Assembly: GCF_001949145.1 (NCBI RefSeq)
Contig: NW_019091362.1
Location: forward strand, 8,728,517-8,792,516
From: Acanthaster planci
Lineage: Eukaryota > Echinodermata > Asteroidea > Valvatida > Acanthasteridae
Direction: 5' to 3'
DNA length: 64,000 nucleotides
The notes under the pieces: model-generated
Told to the model about the DNA's origin: nothing
What the model saw: the letters and a program-made list of their open reading frames with translations, nothing else
Databases searched by the model: none
Part shown: positions 40,401-52,300 of the stretch, piece after piece
How the letters are laid out: every line of letters starts with the position of its first letter
Numbering within the stretch: position 1 is the stretch's first letter
Program-made: the position numbers and the translations under genes

Positions 40401-42845
40401 CTTTAGCTCTGGCCTGAACAACCTCATGCAGTCAAGTTTGCTTCAACACATCGTATATACCAACAGGTGAAGTCGAGTATCAGATGCACCGTAGACAACA
40501 CACACAAATGAGGTATTGAAGTTGACAGTGTTTGGTACAAGACCACTGATCGTGTACAGGACAACTGTACATGTACATGTATAGGCCTACAGTTCGGATA
40601 CCACAACAGTTGTTCATTTACATGATTTAGCACCACGGTTTTCGAAGTGAAGAATGACATGCATTGAAATTGGTTAGACCACTGCTCCAGTGGTTGATTT
40701 GGGGAGTGGTTTCGCTGAAAGCGAGACCTGCAATTTGACCATTACACTAAACACATCATCAATATCTGTTGGTCTTGTGCATGCATGTTTGTTATTTCCA
40801 CATTTTAATCTCGGGGACTGGTGTTTATAGTGTATGCCCGGGAAAATAAATGTTGGCTTTAATCTTTGTCAGTCTATCGCCAGCTCTGTTTGAGAGGAAG
40901 ATACGAAATGATGTCTCGCGTATAGCGTTGAGGCGGCCGCCGATGAGCGACGCACAACAGTGATGATCCCACAACACGGCAGGGTTGTTAAAAGCAAACT
41001 TGACCAAAGGCGCATGAACGCACGGGGCCTAATTACGGCTTGTCGTTGATATACTGAAAGAGTGCTTGCAAACGGACATGTCGATGGCCAAGAAGTATTA
41101 ATCAATGTGAAGAAAAGATAATTTGTCTCTGATGAAAGCTACTCCAGATTCCAGGAATGCCTGCCGGGCAAACAGTGTCAGAAAGTCGCTTAATATTACA
41201 GGCGATGTCAAATTTTGGCATCAAGAAAAATAAACCGCATACTTTATACGTAAACAGACAAACGACAGACAACCTGTTTCTGGGTGGCATAAAAAAAAGT
41301 GAGCGCTGGAGTTCCCAGCCCTTGTAACACGACATGGTGACCCAAAATGTCTCTCCTTCTGTCTGTTTTACGATCAGGCATAAATTCTTCTGATGTGCTT
41401 TGAACGTTTGCATCTCAGACCGGTCTTATGCATGTCTGTGCAGGATTGCAGCAGTATTGAAAGCGGCGTTGGAATGATACCATAACTCCCGGAAGGCGCT
41501 CCGGATATTGTTTCAAACGAAACATTGATTCGTGGTATGAACTTTCGTATCAGTTTCGTGAATCAAATCAAATCATATCACAGAACGCTTGGAATGAGCG
41601 AGGAGTTTTCTCATCGTGTCAAGGATAATGCAAACTCAGTTTACCGGGTAGAAACAGTCATGTTTGTGTTAAGCGGATGGGTAGCTCTCTGCTTTCAGAC
41701 TGGATCTACAGAAGTTAATGGGCTTTCAGCTAAAAAAAAAGGCTTTGAGATTATTGGCAGTGTTGACATTTGGTTAAGTTTGATTTACGTTAAAAAAATT
41801 CCAACATAATGCGGCGGCATGTATTTACTGTCCAACCCCGGCAGCCATTTTCCAAACATATGCTCAAATGGAAGTCATCGGCAACACCGTCTGCGCATTG
41901 TCAAAATACGCTGTCATGCACGAGACGTTTTCAGTACAAGTTCTGTTCGCTTCATTTGACTACAATGCAACCCCAACCGTTCCAACTGTGTGGCGGCTTT
42001 AAAGTTTAATTGTTGAGGGACCCTCTTGATCGCTACAAATATAGCTGCTAATCCAGCCCCATAATGACAACAAATGATCCTGGCTTGTGATCTCCCCCTC
42101 GACAATTTGTCGTCCACTCCCCTTGTCTGAGGCGCGATTTTCACAGTTTTTGCGCCAGTTGATTACGGCCATTAAAAAGCGACGGGCAGGAATCGAGCTC
42201 TGCGGTGGATCATGGCCGAGTGTAATTGGCGCTGTCGTGAATAGGCGATGAAAAGGACAGAAAAAAAAGTTCTTTCTGGCCGAGCCTCTTGTTTGCAACT
42301 GATCAATAGCTTCGTAGGAAACTGCGATGATAGTCCACCACTACCAACAATTTTTTCTTTCTGAGTTAAAGGGTGGTGATCCGTTTCAAAGAAGACCCTT
42401 TTCTCTCCACACGGGCCCGGGTGTCTATGACTAGTAATGATGTGTCCAGTAGAACCGAGTTAGGCCACCAGTAAGTAAAGATTATTAGCGTCTGTGGCAC
42501 CGACTCGGAGATCCCACACACAGCGGGGGGGGGGTAAACTACCCACAATGCGCAGGGTTATTCTTCTGAGTGGTATGCGGCAAAAACTCTACTGGCCTTT
42601 TCCCCCGTTTTGTAGATCGAGCCAGCTACGCACGCACAGTGTAAAAGTTTTTCGAGCGTTTCATTATGACAAAATACAGCATTACAGTATATTTATTCCA
42701 TGTATTGTTAACCGGGCAATTCTATGCTATCAGAATTTTTCTGTCACTTGTAGAAATTTGATTCATTAAAAAAAAAAAGAATACTGCACACTGAGGTCCA
42801 TTTCAATTCGTCACGGTCAAATCAAATTTCTTTGTTTCGACTTAC

Positions 42846-43176
42846 CGGACTTTCCGACGCTCTCTGCCCCCAGCACCATGATCCGGGCGTCGGTGACGTC
42901 CTGATTCATGCCGTGGCCCAGGGTGTGAGCCTGGGCCGATTCCACCACCAAGGTACCCTTGCAGGGGGACTCCCGGGGGCCCGCCATGACCCTCATGTCC
43001 GCACCCGTGTAGCCGCCCCCTTCACCGAATCGGATCTCGGTCAGTCCGTCCGGGGTCGGCGTTTCGATAGACGGCGTCTTCATTGATCGCGACAGGATGA
43101 ACGTGCTCAATCCGAAAACTTGAAGTTCGAAATCGTCAACGGGTTCGAGGGGTTCGTTCCATTCAGTAGTGAGGAT
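42846..43176 (-). CDS. Exon of a Ras-superfamily small GTPase ending in the P-loop
   Basis: The last residues encoded are DARIMVLGAESVGKS, a beta-strand followed by the GxxxxGKS nucleotide-binding loop. The exon then ends as TCCG|GTAAGT, splitting the next codon after its first base (G), which would allow the Ala usual after GKS in Ras-like proteins. The frame is open back to an acceptor-like TGTGTAG at 43177-43183, giving about 110 codons. The segment before the P-loop is glycine- and proline-rich with no known domain. An in-frame ATG at 43083 is an alternative start (79 residues here). A P-loop preceded by a long extension occurs in RERG/RASL-like and RGK (Rad/Gem/Rem) GTPases; the subfamily cannot be told without the G2-G5 motifs, which are not in this exon. 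Confidence 0.8.
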
Positions 43177-45530
43177 CTACACAGCGAAGTACGTGTACTG
43201 AAAGTAATGCTACCTTCAAGCGTGCCGTTTTAAGGCAACTTCCGTCTGCAGTGCCGTCACCATTATGCCTTTTGTTTTCCAACAAAATTCTGAAGGGTGC
43301 GAAAAGTGAAGGACTGTTTAAATAAGACACTCTGATACAATGGACTGTCGCATTCGGTCAATCGTGCGTGTCACGGCATGACGAAAGCAAGATAGAACAA
43401 TAGCAGAGTCCAAATTTAAAAAAAAAATTCTAAAGAGAATTTTCAAGTTCCATCTAGTGAAGTGCAGCGGAACAACACCGATGCGTCCTTCGGTGAACAC
43501 CTTGCGGTACGCTGTTGATAATCCCCAGGTTTTGGTTTTTTTTTTTACGGAATCCTGCCTCGGGGAGTATCAAAGCACAGTACTTCCCGTGTAGCCAGCG
43601 TTGACGGTATTAAACTGAACAATGCTACTGAAGGAAAAACCACTGCCAAGGATGAAACACGCCCATCACTTCTCAATGCTAATCCTGCTGATCCAAGGTT
43701 GGAACATGCGACTAAGCTTTAGAAAATTCTGCCTCCTTCCTTGAAAATGGTCCAACAGGAGCCACTGGTTATTATCATGCGGAGGGCACCTGAGGTTGAA
43801 TCGAAGCTGGGATACAATAAAAGCATCCTCTCGGTGGGTCTCGAAGTGAGCATGTACACTTTCGTGCGCGAGGTTGAACGTCCAGTCAACTGAGTGGAAT
43901 AGGATCATGGGTTGTGATTCAATACAATCGAATCACGAGCCGTGCGCAGAAGAGCAAGACAACGGCTGTTTTGTGTGTGGAAAATTAAGGAGCGCAACGA
44001 ATAAATCGTTATGAAGATTATACGTGTACTGCGATATTTTGATATCTTGATACGATATGTCCCAGTCGTCATGTGCAATGTATTTGTGTTGAATAGAAAC
44101 ATGCCCACACCGAGTTTCTGTCAAGCCGTGTACATTAATATTCTGTAAAACCAGACCGTATTTGTTGACATCATCATGCATGCAATTGCTTACTAGTTAT
44201 AATGATCACCGACCGAGGTCCTGGCTACACGGTTCCGAACAATCCACGGGTGTTCCAAGCGTATCTGTACATGTACTGAATAGGGAGAAAATATTTTTTC
44301 CATACTGGTTGCGTTGACCTTTGCAGTTTTCATTCGTGGGTACAAAAATTACAAAAGAAGAGAAAAAAGCACGTAGATTAGATGGGTAAAATGGGGATAA
44401 AAACATGAGTAACCTATCAATAGCAAGATGTCGTGTAGAGATGTTTTCCAGATAGCATGTACTCCTGACCGACAAGACTACCACTGACGAGCAATTCGTA
44501 ACATTTTGATGACGCCACATTGCTTTGAACCGACACTCACCGTTTCAGCTTTTTTATGAGTGGCTTAAGCAGGTTTGAATTTTCCTGACATTGGATTGAA
44601 ATTCAGTCCTCATTTGATGCACATTATGTTAACAAAATGGGGTAAAGTTTGTTGAATGGTGGCGGGGTGCACATCACAATATAAATGATAATCATTACTG
44701 TTAAAGTGTCTTTTTAAATGATGATGTTTTAACATGAGGGCGCTTTGCAGATTGGCATTTTTCTACATGTCATTTTGCACAATCCATTTGTGCATAAACA
44801 TGATTCGGCACACATTCCCGAAGGCCAGGATCTTTTTCTGTGGACAAATGTGAATGAAAGAGAAGGGGGTGAGTGATGGGTATAAAGTTATACGGCAATA
44901 GACAGTGGAAGGAAAAAAACACATAGTCCCTACATCAGCGAAAAAGAGAACTCTGCGTTTCTTCTAATCATTTGCTCTTGTCAAAATGAGTGATAAAAGT
45001 TCAGAGTTGAATATTATTCTTTAAAAGATGTGTGCTGATGCGGCTGGCATACCCGGAACGCATGACAGTTGAAGAAATGAATGACGTAGGTTTGTAACGT
45101 TAACCGTTTGTTCAAAATTTCAGGACATGAGTAAAAATATTCAGCCTTTGTATATGGTTGTGTCCGAGGGTGAAACAGGGACCCCCCAAAAAGGCATTTA
45201 TAAATTTTAATGATGAAGAACGATTTGTAGAACTATACACAATATGTATTTCATTTTCCGTCTCCCAAAAGCGACTAAAAAGCCACCATATGAAGCCTAT
45301 ACCCCTCAGAAAAGCCACAGAAGTTGCAGAAAGAAACCATTCAACTTTTTGCCCGATCAATCCCCCCTCCAAAAAAAGATCTGGATACGCCCTTGAGTCC
45401 TTGTATGGGAAATTATCGGTTTAAAAGACCGGGCATGCCGTTTTTGCCCAACCTGTTGTTTTATAAGTCGTCCTCTGCATTGTAGATGTGGAACTTTTGA
45501 TACAGAGACCTAGGTAAATGATTTGCTTAC
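43177..45530 (-). other. Candidate intron between the two GTPase exons
   Basis: If 45531-45620 and 42846-43176 belong together this is their 2.35-kb intron (donor GTAAGC, acceptor GTGTAG). It is AT-rich, with several short open frames on both strands and no recognised element. Confidence 0.35.
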
Positions 45531-45620
45531 TTGTATTGGTCGCCTAGCTAGCGGGGCTGCGTCGACTCGGGCCGGCCGCCTCTTGGTCACGCCCGGGCAA
45601 GCGGGCGATGATCGAGTCAT
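45531..45620 (-). CDS. Candidate first coding exon of the Ras-like GTPase gene
   Basis: A G+C-rich stretch with an ATG at 45620 opens a frame of exactly 30 codons (MTRSSPACPGVTKRR, then PARVDAAPLARRPIQ) that ends at CAA|GTAAGC on a codon boundary. The acceptor of the P-loop exon at 43176 is also in phase 0, so the two join in frame. The local G+C enrichment fits a 5' end. Against it, another frame on the same strand is open through an acidic stretch (EEREEEDDS) to a TAG at 45544-45546, with an acceptor-like TTTCACAG near 45711. The segment could therefore instead be a last exon of a different gene. Confidence 0.35.
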
Positions 45621-48600
45621 CCTCCTCCTCTCTCTCCTCTACGGACTTTTCGTCGATCCGTGCGGCCGAACGACCCCGGAGATGGAAATATTCTAATGGA
45701 TATTTGGGCCTGTGAAACCTCGTGGCGTATCCACTTGCGGTCTTGTGCAATGGTCGACGTGGAAGAAGAGAGACAGATGCAGTTGCGTCGGGAATTCGCT
45801 GACTTGAGTGCCTCATTAAAGAGTATATATATTCTGATCACAAGTGCCCCTCCAGTGAGCAGACTCATGAACTATCAACGTAGTGAGGATTTCCCATCAT
45901 CAGATGGAACAGTGCAGAGGAAATTTAAACCGTTCTGAAAGCCATTTGCTACCAGTTTCAACTTGGAGTGTTGTTTTGAAGAAATACTAAGTCGACTGGG
46001 GACGTCTCAGCAAATATTTGGTCCATGATCAGGACAGACTCTCTTTCACACTGTCTTGTCGACCATTACTGCCACATGAAAACTGGAAGTCTTATGGGAT
46101 CTATTATCAAAGAAAGAACATTTCAGATATGAATCAAGTTCAGGTATGTCATGTGACTGCATAACCAATGAGGTAAGTTGAGTTGGTGGGTTGCTTTTTA
46201 TAGCTTGTTACCTCTTCTTATATCACTGCCCAACTCGATTCTTGGGCTGTAAAATGGGGAAGTGAAAACTTTGGTTTCTCGCTTTGTTCGTTTGTTTGTT
46301 TCCTTTTGTTCTAATTTTGATGAGATCTAGGCCCTTAGATGATATTTCCTTTATTGTTTTCTTCCCAGAAAGGATTCTTGCGCTCATGCAGTGAAACGAC
46401 GATCACAGATATTAGTTTATACTTCTACAGTAGAGAAGATGTCGCTTTTGCAGTTTTTACCTGAGGGCGCTATTTCATGTCCAGGTCGGTTTGTTTTCAG
46501 GCTTGTCGATTGCTCGGTGTTGCACACTTGAGTCTACACCGAGGTTCATGTTCAAAAGATGCTTCAGCCAAAGTGAAAAACAAATTGGTTCCCATGCGAA
46601 GTCATGAATAAAGTAAACATGGTCTCTAACTGAACGACAGTTTGTAAATTTGTCTAAATCTGCACATACAAACATGTCTGTACAAATGATACAGGTTTGC
46701 GGGTTGGCTGTCCTATACTAACATTAAATTATTTACTACTACGTTAAACAAAGTCTGTTACATTTTTTGCATTCTCATGCCCTTAGGAACTGCCCCTATC
46801 TGCAGCATTTGTTGACTCGTGCCCGCTGTGGGAGGTGGGATCCTAGGGGAACGTTCCTGCTACCCTGGCATGTCGATACCTCGCACCTCGGTAAATATTG
46901 GCTCAAAGATTTGTTTTCTGGAATCGTGCTTACCTTCTGGTCCCTGGTCTAGGCTTTCTCCAAACCCTCTTTGGCTGCTGAGAACTGTCATACTGGGTTC
47001 GGTGCACGTAGAGTATAATTATTAATTAGCAAGTTGACGAGTTTTCTATTGTCAGAAACTCACAATGAGTGAGAAATGACAGCCACGGGTGTCGCTAAAC
47101 GGAGGGGGAGGGATTACGACAAAACCTCCGTCAAAGAAAATTAACCATTAATTTAGTCGAGAGCCGCATCTGAAATGCAGGGAAAGAGCTTGTCTGATTG
47201 CGAGCCTCTGGCGCTGTCTGATCTTCAGGGAAACATCATGTAGAAAACATCCTGAACTTTTGCAAGCAAAAACCATATTTTTGAGGGTCGAGTGTCAAGA
47301 CGTCACGATGTGGCGCCTACAACAAGCATGGAGGAATAACAAATCTGGGAACCATCCATTTGGCTTGAAAATATTATCAAGAAGAGGAAGTTTGCTACGA
47401 AATAATGTAGTAGCCTACAGCCAAAGGCATTCCAGAGATGAGCTGGTATACAGCGATTCGTTCAAGGTTGATCCGGAATTTCGCACTTTTTGAACCAGTA
47501 CGGGAGCCTTTCCACCCCCCTGATTTCAACAGTTATTAACCTTGCAGAAAAGATTAGTTTTGAAACTAAATAATTATTAACGATCCAACGTTGTGATATA
47601 TTATTGAACTTTCCCTTCGTTTTCAAAGTTTTGTGTTACCCTTCTCTTAACTTTTCCGTTCGATTTATGTTTCATTTCGAATGAATCGCGAATTGATTTC
47701 TTTTTCTACAAATAATATTACGTGCCGTTTTCAGAGGACATCTGCCTCTATATATTACGACCAAAAAAGGAAAAAGAATACAACCTAAATCTTGCAAAAG
47801 ACTGACTGTAGATTAATTTCCCTTTTTAAAGCTAGAAATGGAACGTCTTTCGTGGGGTCATTTGTACTGGCATCACCAGTTTCAGTAACATCCTTACATT
47901 TCTTTTTTTCAGGCAGGTGGTTCTCTCATTCCTCTCGTACTTTGGGTGGGAAATTGGCTTTCGAACTTTCCCTGGCTCTCGCGAGGTTGAGGACCCTATA
48001 CTGACAACATGACTTATCTATCACGACTGAAATACACTGGCATGCCAAATCAATGAGAAACACAGAAACTAATCATTTACATTGCGCGTGTGATTGCACG
48101 GTTGGCTTGTATCAGGTTTTAAAGAGATAAATGCCGTCGTACTATGCAGAGTATTCTGAAGTTTGATAAATGTCGGTGGGAGACATTTGCAGAGCTATCG
48201 GATCTGTTTGTGCACGTGGGAAATGCAAACTCTTCCTGTCGCGGCAGACGGCCATCGATGTATACAGGGCTTGTACATTATCCAGACGGTCGAACTCTTT
48301 TTGGAAATGCGGACATTCTGACGGCCTCGTTTTTGTAGTCCTTTTTCCAAGGTTAATGCCACTATTAAGACTCCCTATTCTAACTTTAAATAATGATTTA
48401 TCGGGATACAAATAAAATTGAGTAGTTTTCTGAGTGAAAAACCCTCGCTCGTAAATTAGTTTTCGAGTCTTCAGATTTCTTTAATTTAATTTTCTCTTTC
48501 CCCGCAAAGACTTCTGAAACGAAGGTCTTTGTAAAACTTTAATTCTAAACCTTCTTACAAATGCTAGTTTCTCTTGTCGTAGTTACATCACTTTGTCGAG

Positions 48601-49079
48601 GTCCTTGCGGGTAGCACGTAATAAGCAGATTACAAGCTTTTTTGCATCATTAATCGTTTCTTTTAATAATCTTCCTTGCATTGTTCGGAGATATACCGAT
48701 ATCACAAACACTGTTTGCCGTCGTCTGTATTTGCGCACCAAACGAACTGTTTGGCTTTTTATCACAATGTACTTGAAACCCAAGAGTTGAGTTCCTTGCC
48801 TCTTACCATCAAACTTGGGTTTTATTGATGCACAGACAGTGCGTTGTTTGAGTCGTGAATTTAAAAAAAGTTCACTCTTTCTTGCATAAATTTCTGTTAT
48901 TTTGTAAATTTATTTAGTTCTCTTCCTTATATCGAAGGAATGAGCCATAAAACTCCATGTGAACGGTAAATTTCATCGAAGAGAAAACTTCGTTGAGCAA
49001 ATCCTGCAAATTTCAAAAAATTAAAAAATATGTCTATTTCGACAATAAATGTTTCAATGTCTTTTTGTGATGATACAAG
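45621..49079. other. Region between divergent GTPase-like gene and NUP205
   Basis: About 3.5 kb. The first 350 bases are G+C-richer, with overlapping open frames on both strands (for example 45660-45938 + and 45617-45868 -) that I cannot assign. The rest is AT-rich with no recognisable gene or repeat. An AGGGCGCT motif lies at 46465-46472. Confidence 0.6.
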
Positions 49080-49291
49080 TAGGTGCGATCGAAGCAGCTC
49101 TTTGCTTCGCAGGTTTGGAAGCGGAAGTCGAGGTTGATGCGCCGTCTATAAAGTAAACGTCACGAGAGGGCGCTATCATGGCGCAATTTTATCCAGACTG
49201 GTACCAATTCGCCACAATGGCAGGTTATACGTTAGACGAAGTTGGAGATAGTTCTTGTATGCAGGTACTAGGTGCGCATGCTATTTGAAAC
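49080..49291 (+). promoter_or_regulatory. Putative NUP205 promoter and 5' leader
   Basis: This G+C-richer segment lies directly before the NUP205 start. It holds an ETS/GABP-type site CGGAAGT (49122-49128), a TATA-like TATAAAG (49147-49153), a CRE half-site ACGTCA (49157-49162) and a CTCF-core-like AGAGGGCGC (49165-49173). ETS and CRE sites are common in promoters of housekeeping genes. No transcription start can be read from sequence. If the TATA-like box works, transcripts would start close to the upstream ATG at 49178. Confidence 0.45.
49178..49288 (+). CDS. Upstream ORF (36 codons) in the NUP205 leader
   Basis: The ORF starts with ATG in a strong context (A at -3, G at +4), begins MAQFYPDWYQFATMAGYTLD and stops with TGA three bases before the NUP205 ATG. 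It is in the same reading frame as NUP205, with the TGA and one Asn codon between. If transcribed it would act as a typical inhibitory uORF, or could give an N-terminally extended protein by stop readthrough. I do not recognise the peptide. Whether it lies in the mRNA depends on the unknown transcription start. Confidence 0.35.
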   Translation: MAQFYPDWYQFATMAGYTLDEVGDSSCMQVLGAHAI

Positions 49292-49319
49292 ATGGCGGAC
49301 AGTAAAGCGGTCAATTTGG
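49292..49319 (+). CDS. NUP205: NUP205 coding exon 1 (residues 1-10, 28 nt)
   Basis: The very short first coding exon reads MADSKAVNLG and ends inside the Gly10 codon (phase 1) at TTGG|GTAAGA. The sequence before the ATG is AAC, so position -3 is A and +4 is G, a good initiation context. It was chosen because its last base joins GG AGT AAC TTG TGG of the next exon to restore the conserved NLW motif of the Nup205 N-terminus. The exon is too short to show up in an ORF search. Confidence 0.9.
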
Positions 49320-52300
49320 GTAAGATTTTAAGAAAAAAAAAGATGGTTTAATTATTTGCCCAAAATGTATACATTTATTTTAGGCACTCTCGTGTGTTTT
49401 ATTAATTTAAGAATTCCGTCACTTAAGGTCTAGGTGTTTAGCGTGTGCAGTAAACGTTTTAACATGCATTTGTACCCCTGGACAATTCCAGAATGGAATT
49501 GTCTATCTACCAAACCACGTCAGATGTTCTGCGACTCTTGGCGCTTTCAAGACCGAGATTGACAGAATTGATCTTGCTGTTCTGTCCTAACAAGTTCATT
49601 TTACAAATTGATTCTTTTAGTTGCAACCAGATCCCATGCGGCGTCATCTGTACGGGACAGCCAGAATTTTGGAGATTGTACAGTGGCCAGCAGAAGCAGT
49701 TTAATTTAATCTTTTTTGCTGCGCTGTCTGTCATATCATGGCTGTCATGACTGTCGACGGTCTAGGCCGACATGGTCTAGGCTTGCTCTATGGTCTTGGC
49801 TAGTCTACTTCGAGAACTCTGAGTCACTAACTCCGTGATACTCCGTGTGACTTAGAGGAGACAAGGTTCACATGGCGTCGTAACGCTGGGCAGTGATGGC
49901 GTTTTGGAATCGATTTTTTGTGATGAAATGGTTCACAGCTGTAAGAAAGCTAGGCCTATCAAATCAAAGTTTCCCATGTCACTCAGCATACCTGCTTAAT
50001 CTATACCTCCTAAAAAGGTGATAACAAAAGTTTCAGAGCATGAGACGGAGTATTTTTGAAAAAAATATGATTTTTGCTCAGCAATTTCTCTCTTCCACCT
50101 GGTACCGTTGACTATCACTCCATTCATGCTGTTCGTGTTTATCACTAGACTGCACATGCGTTGAGCCCACCAATGACTGTGTTTGCTCTGCAACCTGGTT
50201 CGACCATTTTTGGTGACGGGATGACATCTTGTGTTGTTTTCATCGTGGGACCACCCTAGCTGCTGCTGTGACCTGGAAACACACATCTGGTGAGACGTGC
50301 GACATGTGCTGCGCCGTGTGTGATGCTATCCCCCGCCACCGAAAATGGTCGAGTCAAGATGCAGAGCAAGTGCAGTAATTGGTGGGCTCAATGCATGCGT
50401 AGTCTGATAAACACGAAAGGCATGAACAGAGCGACAGTCAACAGGTGGAAGCAAGAAATTGTCTCTACTTTTTGGATGGCCAAAGATATGGAGGTAGTCC
50501 AGTAAATTGGCCGCCAGTCTGGATCTAGGTCTAGGCCTACTTTGAGAACTCAAATTTCACCACTCTGTCATACTCATTGTGACTTTGAGCCAGTGTAGTT
50601 TGCATGAGTCGTAATGCTATGTTTTTTTAAATCAAACTTGAGAGGCAGAAAATTCTGGACTTCATTCAAGCCATCCTCTTTTCACATTTGTAGTGTCGCA
50701 CTTTAGATTTGGGATAACGATATTCAGAATTTTTGAATATTAAAAAAAAAAATTGAATTTTAAAGCTTTCCAAAAATCAGACCCATAAACAGGACCCTTA
50801 GAATTAGGATAGTTTTTTGTTGCTACTGGGCCCTGATTTGGAATGTAGGTATGACACAAACACAGGTGACCTTTTATCTTTGACATCCACCAGGTTTTAT
50901 GAGCTGAAATTTTGCCAGGATGCTCACGACTTATCCCTGAGACTATGAGCGGGGAACTTTAACGCCTTTCGCCACAATTTAAAGAAGAAATTCAATTGCC
51001 ACCACAAAAACCATAAACTGTGTACATGAATGTTTGCAGTGGACAAACAGGAGTAACCACTTGTCATAACCATGTTAAACCTGCATGCCTTTTTGCATGT
51101 CTTGAGTATCTTAGTGCTTGAACCCCAGGAGTAAGCTGTGAAACTCCCTCAAGAAGTGACACCCTACATCCTACTTTCTTTTCTTATATTTCCCGGCACC
51201 CAGGGAGTAACTTGTGGAGCCCATTTAAGGAGCTCCTGCGCACGGTGCATGCTGCCCTCTCTCAGAAACTCCCTGACGCCTTCTACGAGCTGGATGCTGC
51301 CATCCGCAAACACAAGCCAGACTTCATCTCCCTGCTACAGAACCCTGTAAGGAGGTTTTCATCTTGATACGTTATCGAAACACTAAAACTCTAGCTGTGG
51401 ATTTAGCCAGTCACTGCAGAATCACGTGCACAACAGCTCTGACAGAGAAAAACTCTTGTAATTTTAAAAGAAACTAAATGAAGTAGAGGTCATTTCTCAA
51501 TGCATGTTATTAAATGGAGTTTTAGCATTCATTATGACAACACATTCGCTCAATGACTGATCACTGAGCATTTGTCAATCTTCAGTGCTTTTGTAGCATA
51601 TAATGTGGACTTGCCCCCTACTTTTTCCCATATTTGGATTTCAAAGGTTTTACGCATGTCAGGATATATACCAGTTTTAAATCCAAAGGGCCTGGCTTTA
51701 TGATCAAAGTTAGCACAATGCCTCTGTGTCACGTCAAGGTGATATGTCTGGTATCTCGACTATTGCACACATTGAGAATATTTACCAGTATGCAGTGGCA
51801 AGTTTCCAGATTCGTTGTACGTGAGTGAAAGTGGCCATCTGGAATGTGACTGGTCCCTGAGACTAATGCAGCCCAGTTAGGAATTGGAATGGCAGGGTCA
51901 ACAATAAATCAATGTCCCATATGCAATAGACGATGACTTTAATGTTTTAACTTTTGTTCATAGATGTACATGTAGGTGGCACATGCGTGGCACCGGTTGT
52001 GGTTCAGGCTTTGGATTAATTGAACTTTTATCATGGACAGGCCAAGAATGCCCAGCACAGACTGCAGATCCGGAAAGCAGATGTGACAGGCCTGGTAATC
52101 GAAGGCCAACCAGGGACCAAGACTTTCCCACGGCAGTTCATTGACGAGGCACTGATTATCAGTGACCTGTTTGATTTGAACGAGTATTTTGCCGTGGAGC
52201 TCCTACTCTCTGGTAGGTTCATCTCTGAATAATCCAATTACTCGCCACTCTCGGGGTGCACTGCAGGCTGCAATAATTTATCATCAAAGACGATAGATGG

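Larger units (their letters stand above)
33853..42845. other. About 9 kb downstream of the GTPase P-loop exon
   Basis: If the GTPase gene is real, this is its intron and possibly later exons on the - strand, but no DTAG-, NKxD- or SAK-type motif was found by eye. Contains ACATGT-rich clusters (34721-34778, 38752-38770, 39474-39491, 40566-40583), a tRNA-like remnant at 37334-37410 and a CCCTAA-like run near 36640-36705. Confidence 0.5.
49320..51203 (+). other. NUP205 intron 1
   Basis: Intron of 1,884 bp with a GTAAGA donor and CACCCAG acceptor. Its middle is occupied by related repeat modules in direct and inverted orientation (annotated separately). I see nothing coding in the rest. Confidence 0.85.

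Noticed and set aside
49996-50505. A small protein family sharing a TrpTrpAlaGln block in two opposed frames
   Set aside because: The two copies are an inverted DNA repeat; most base differences change the residue, and the in-frame indels (3 and 6 bases) are too few to argue for coding constraint.
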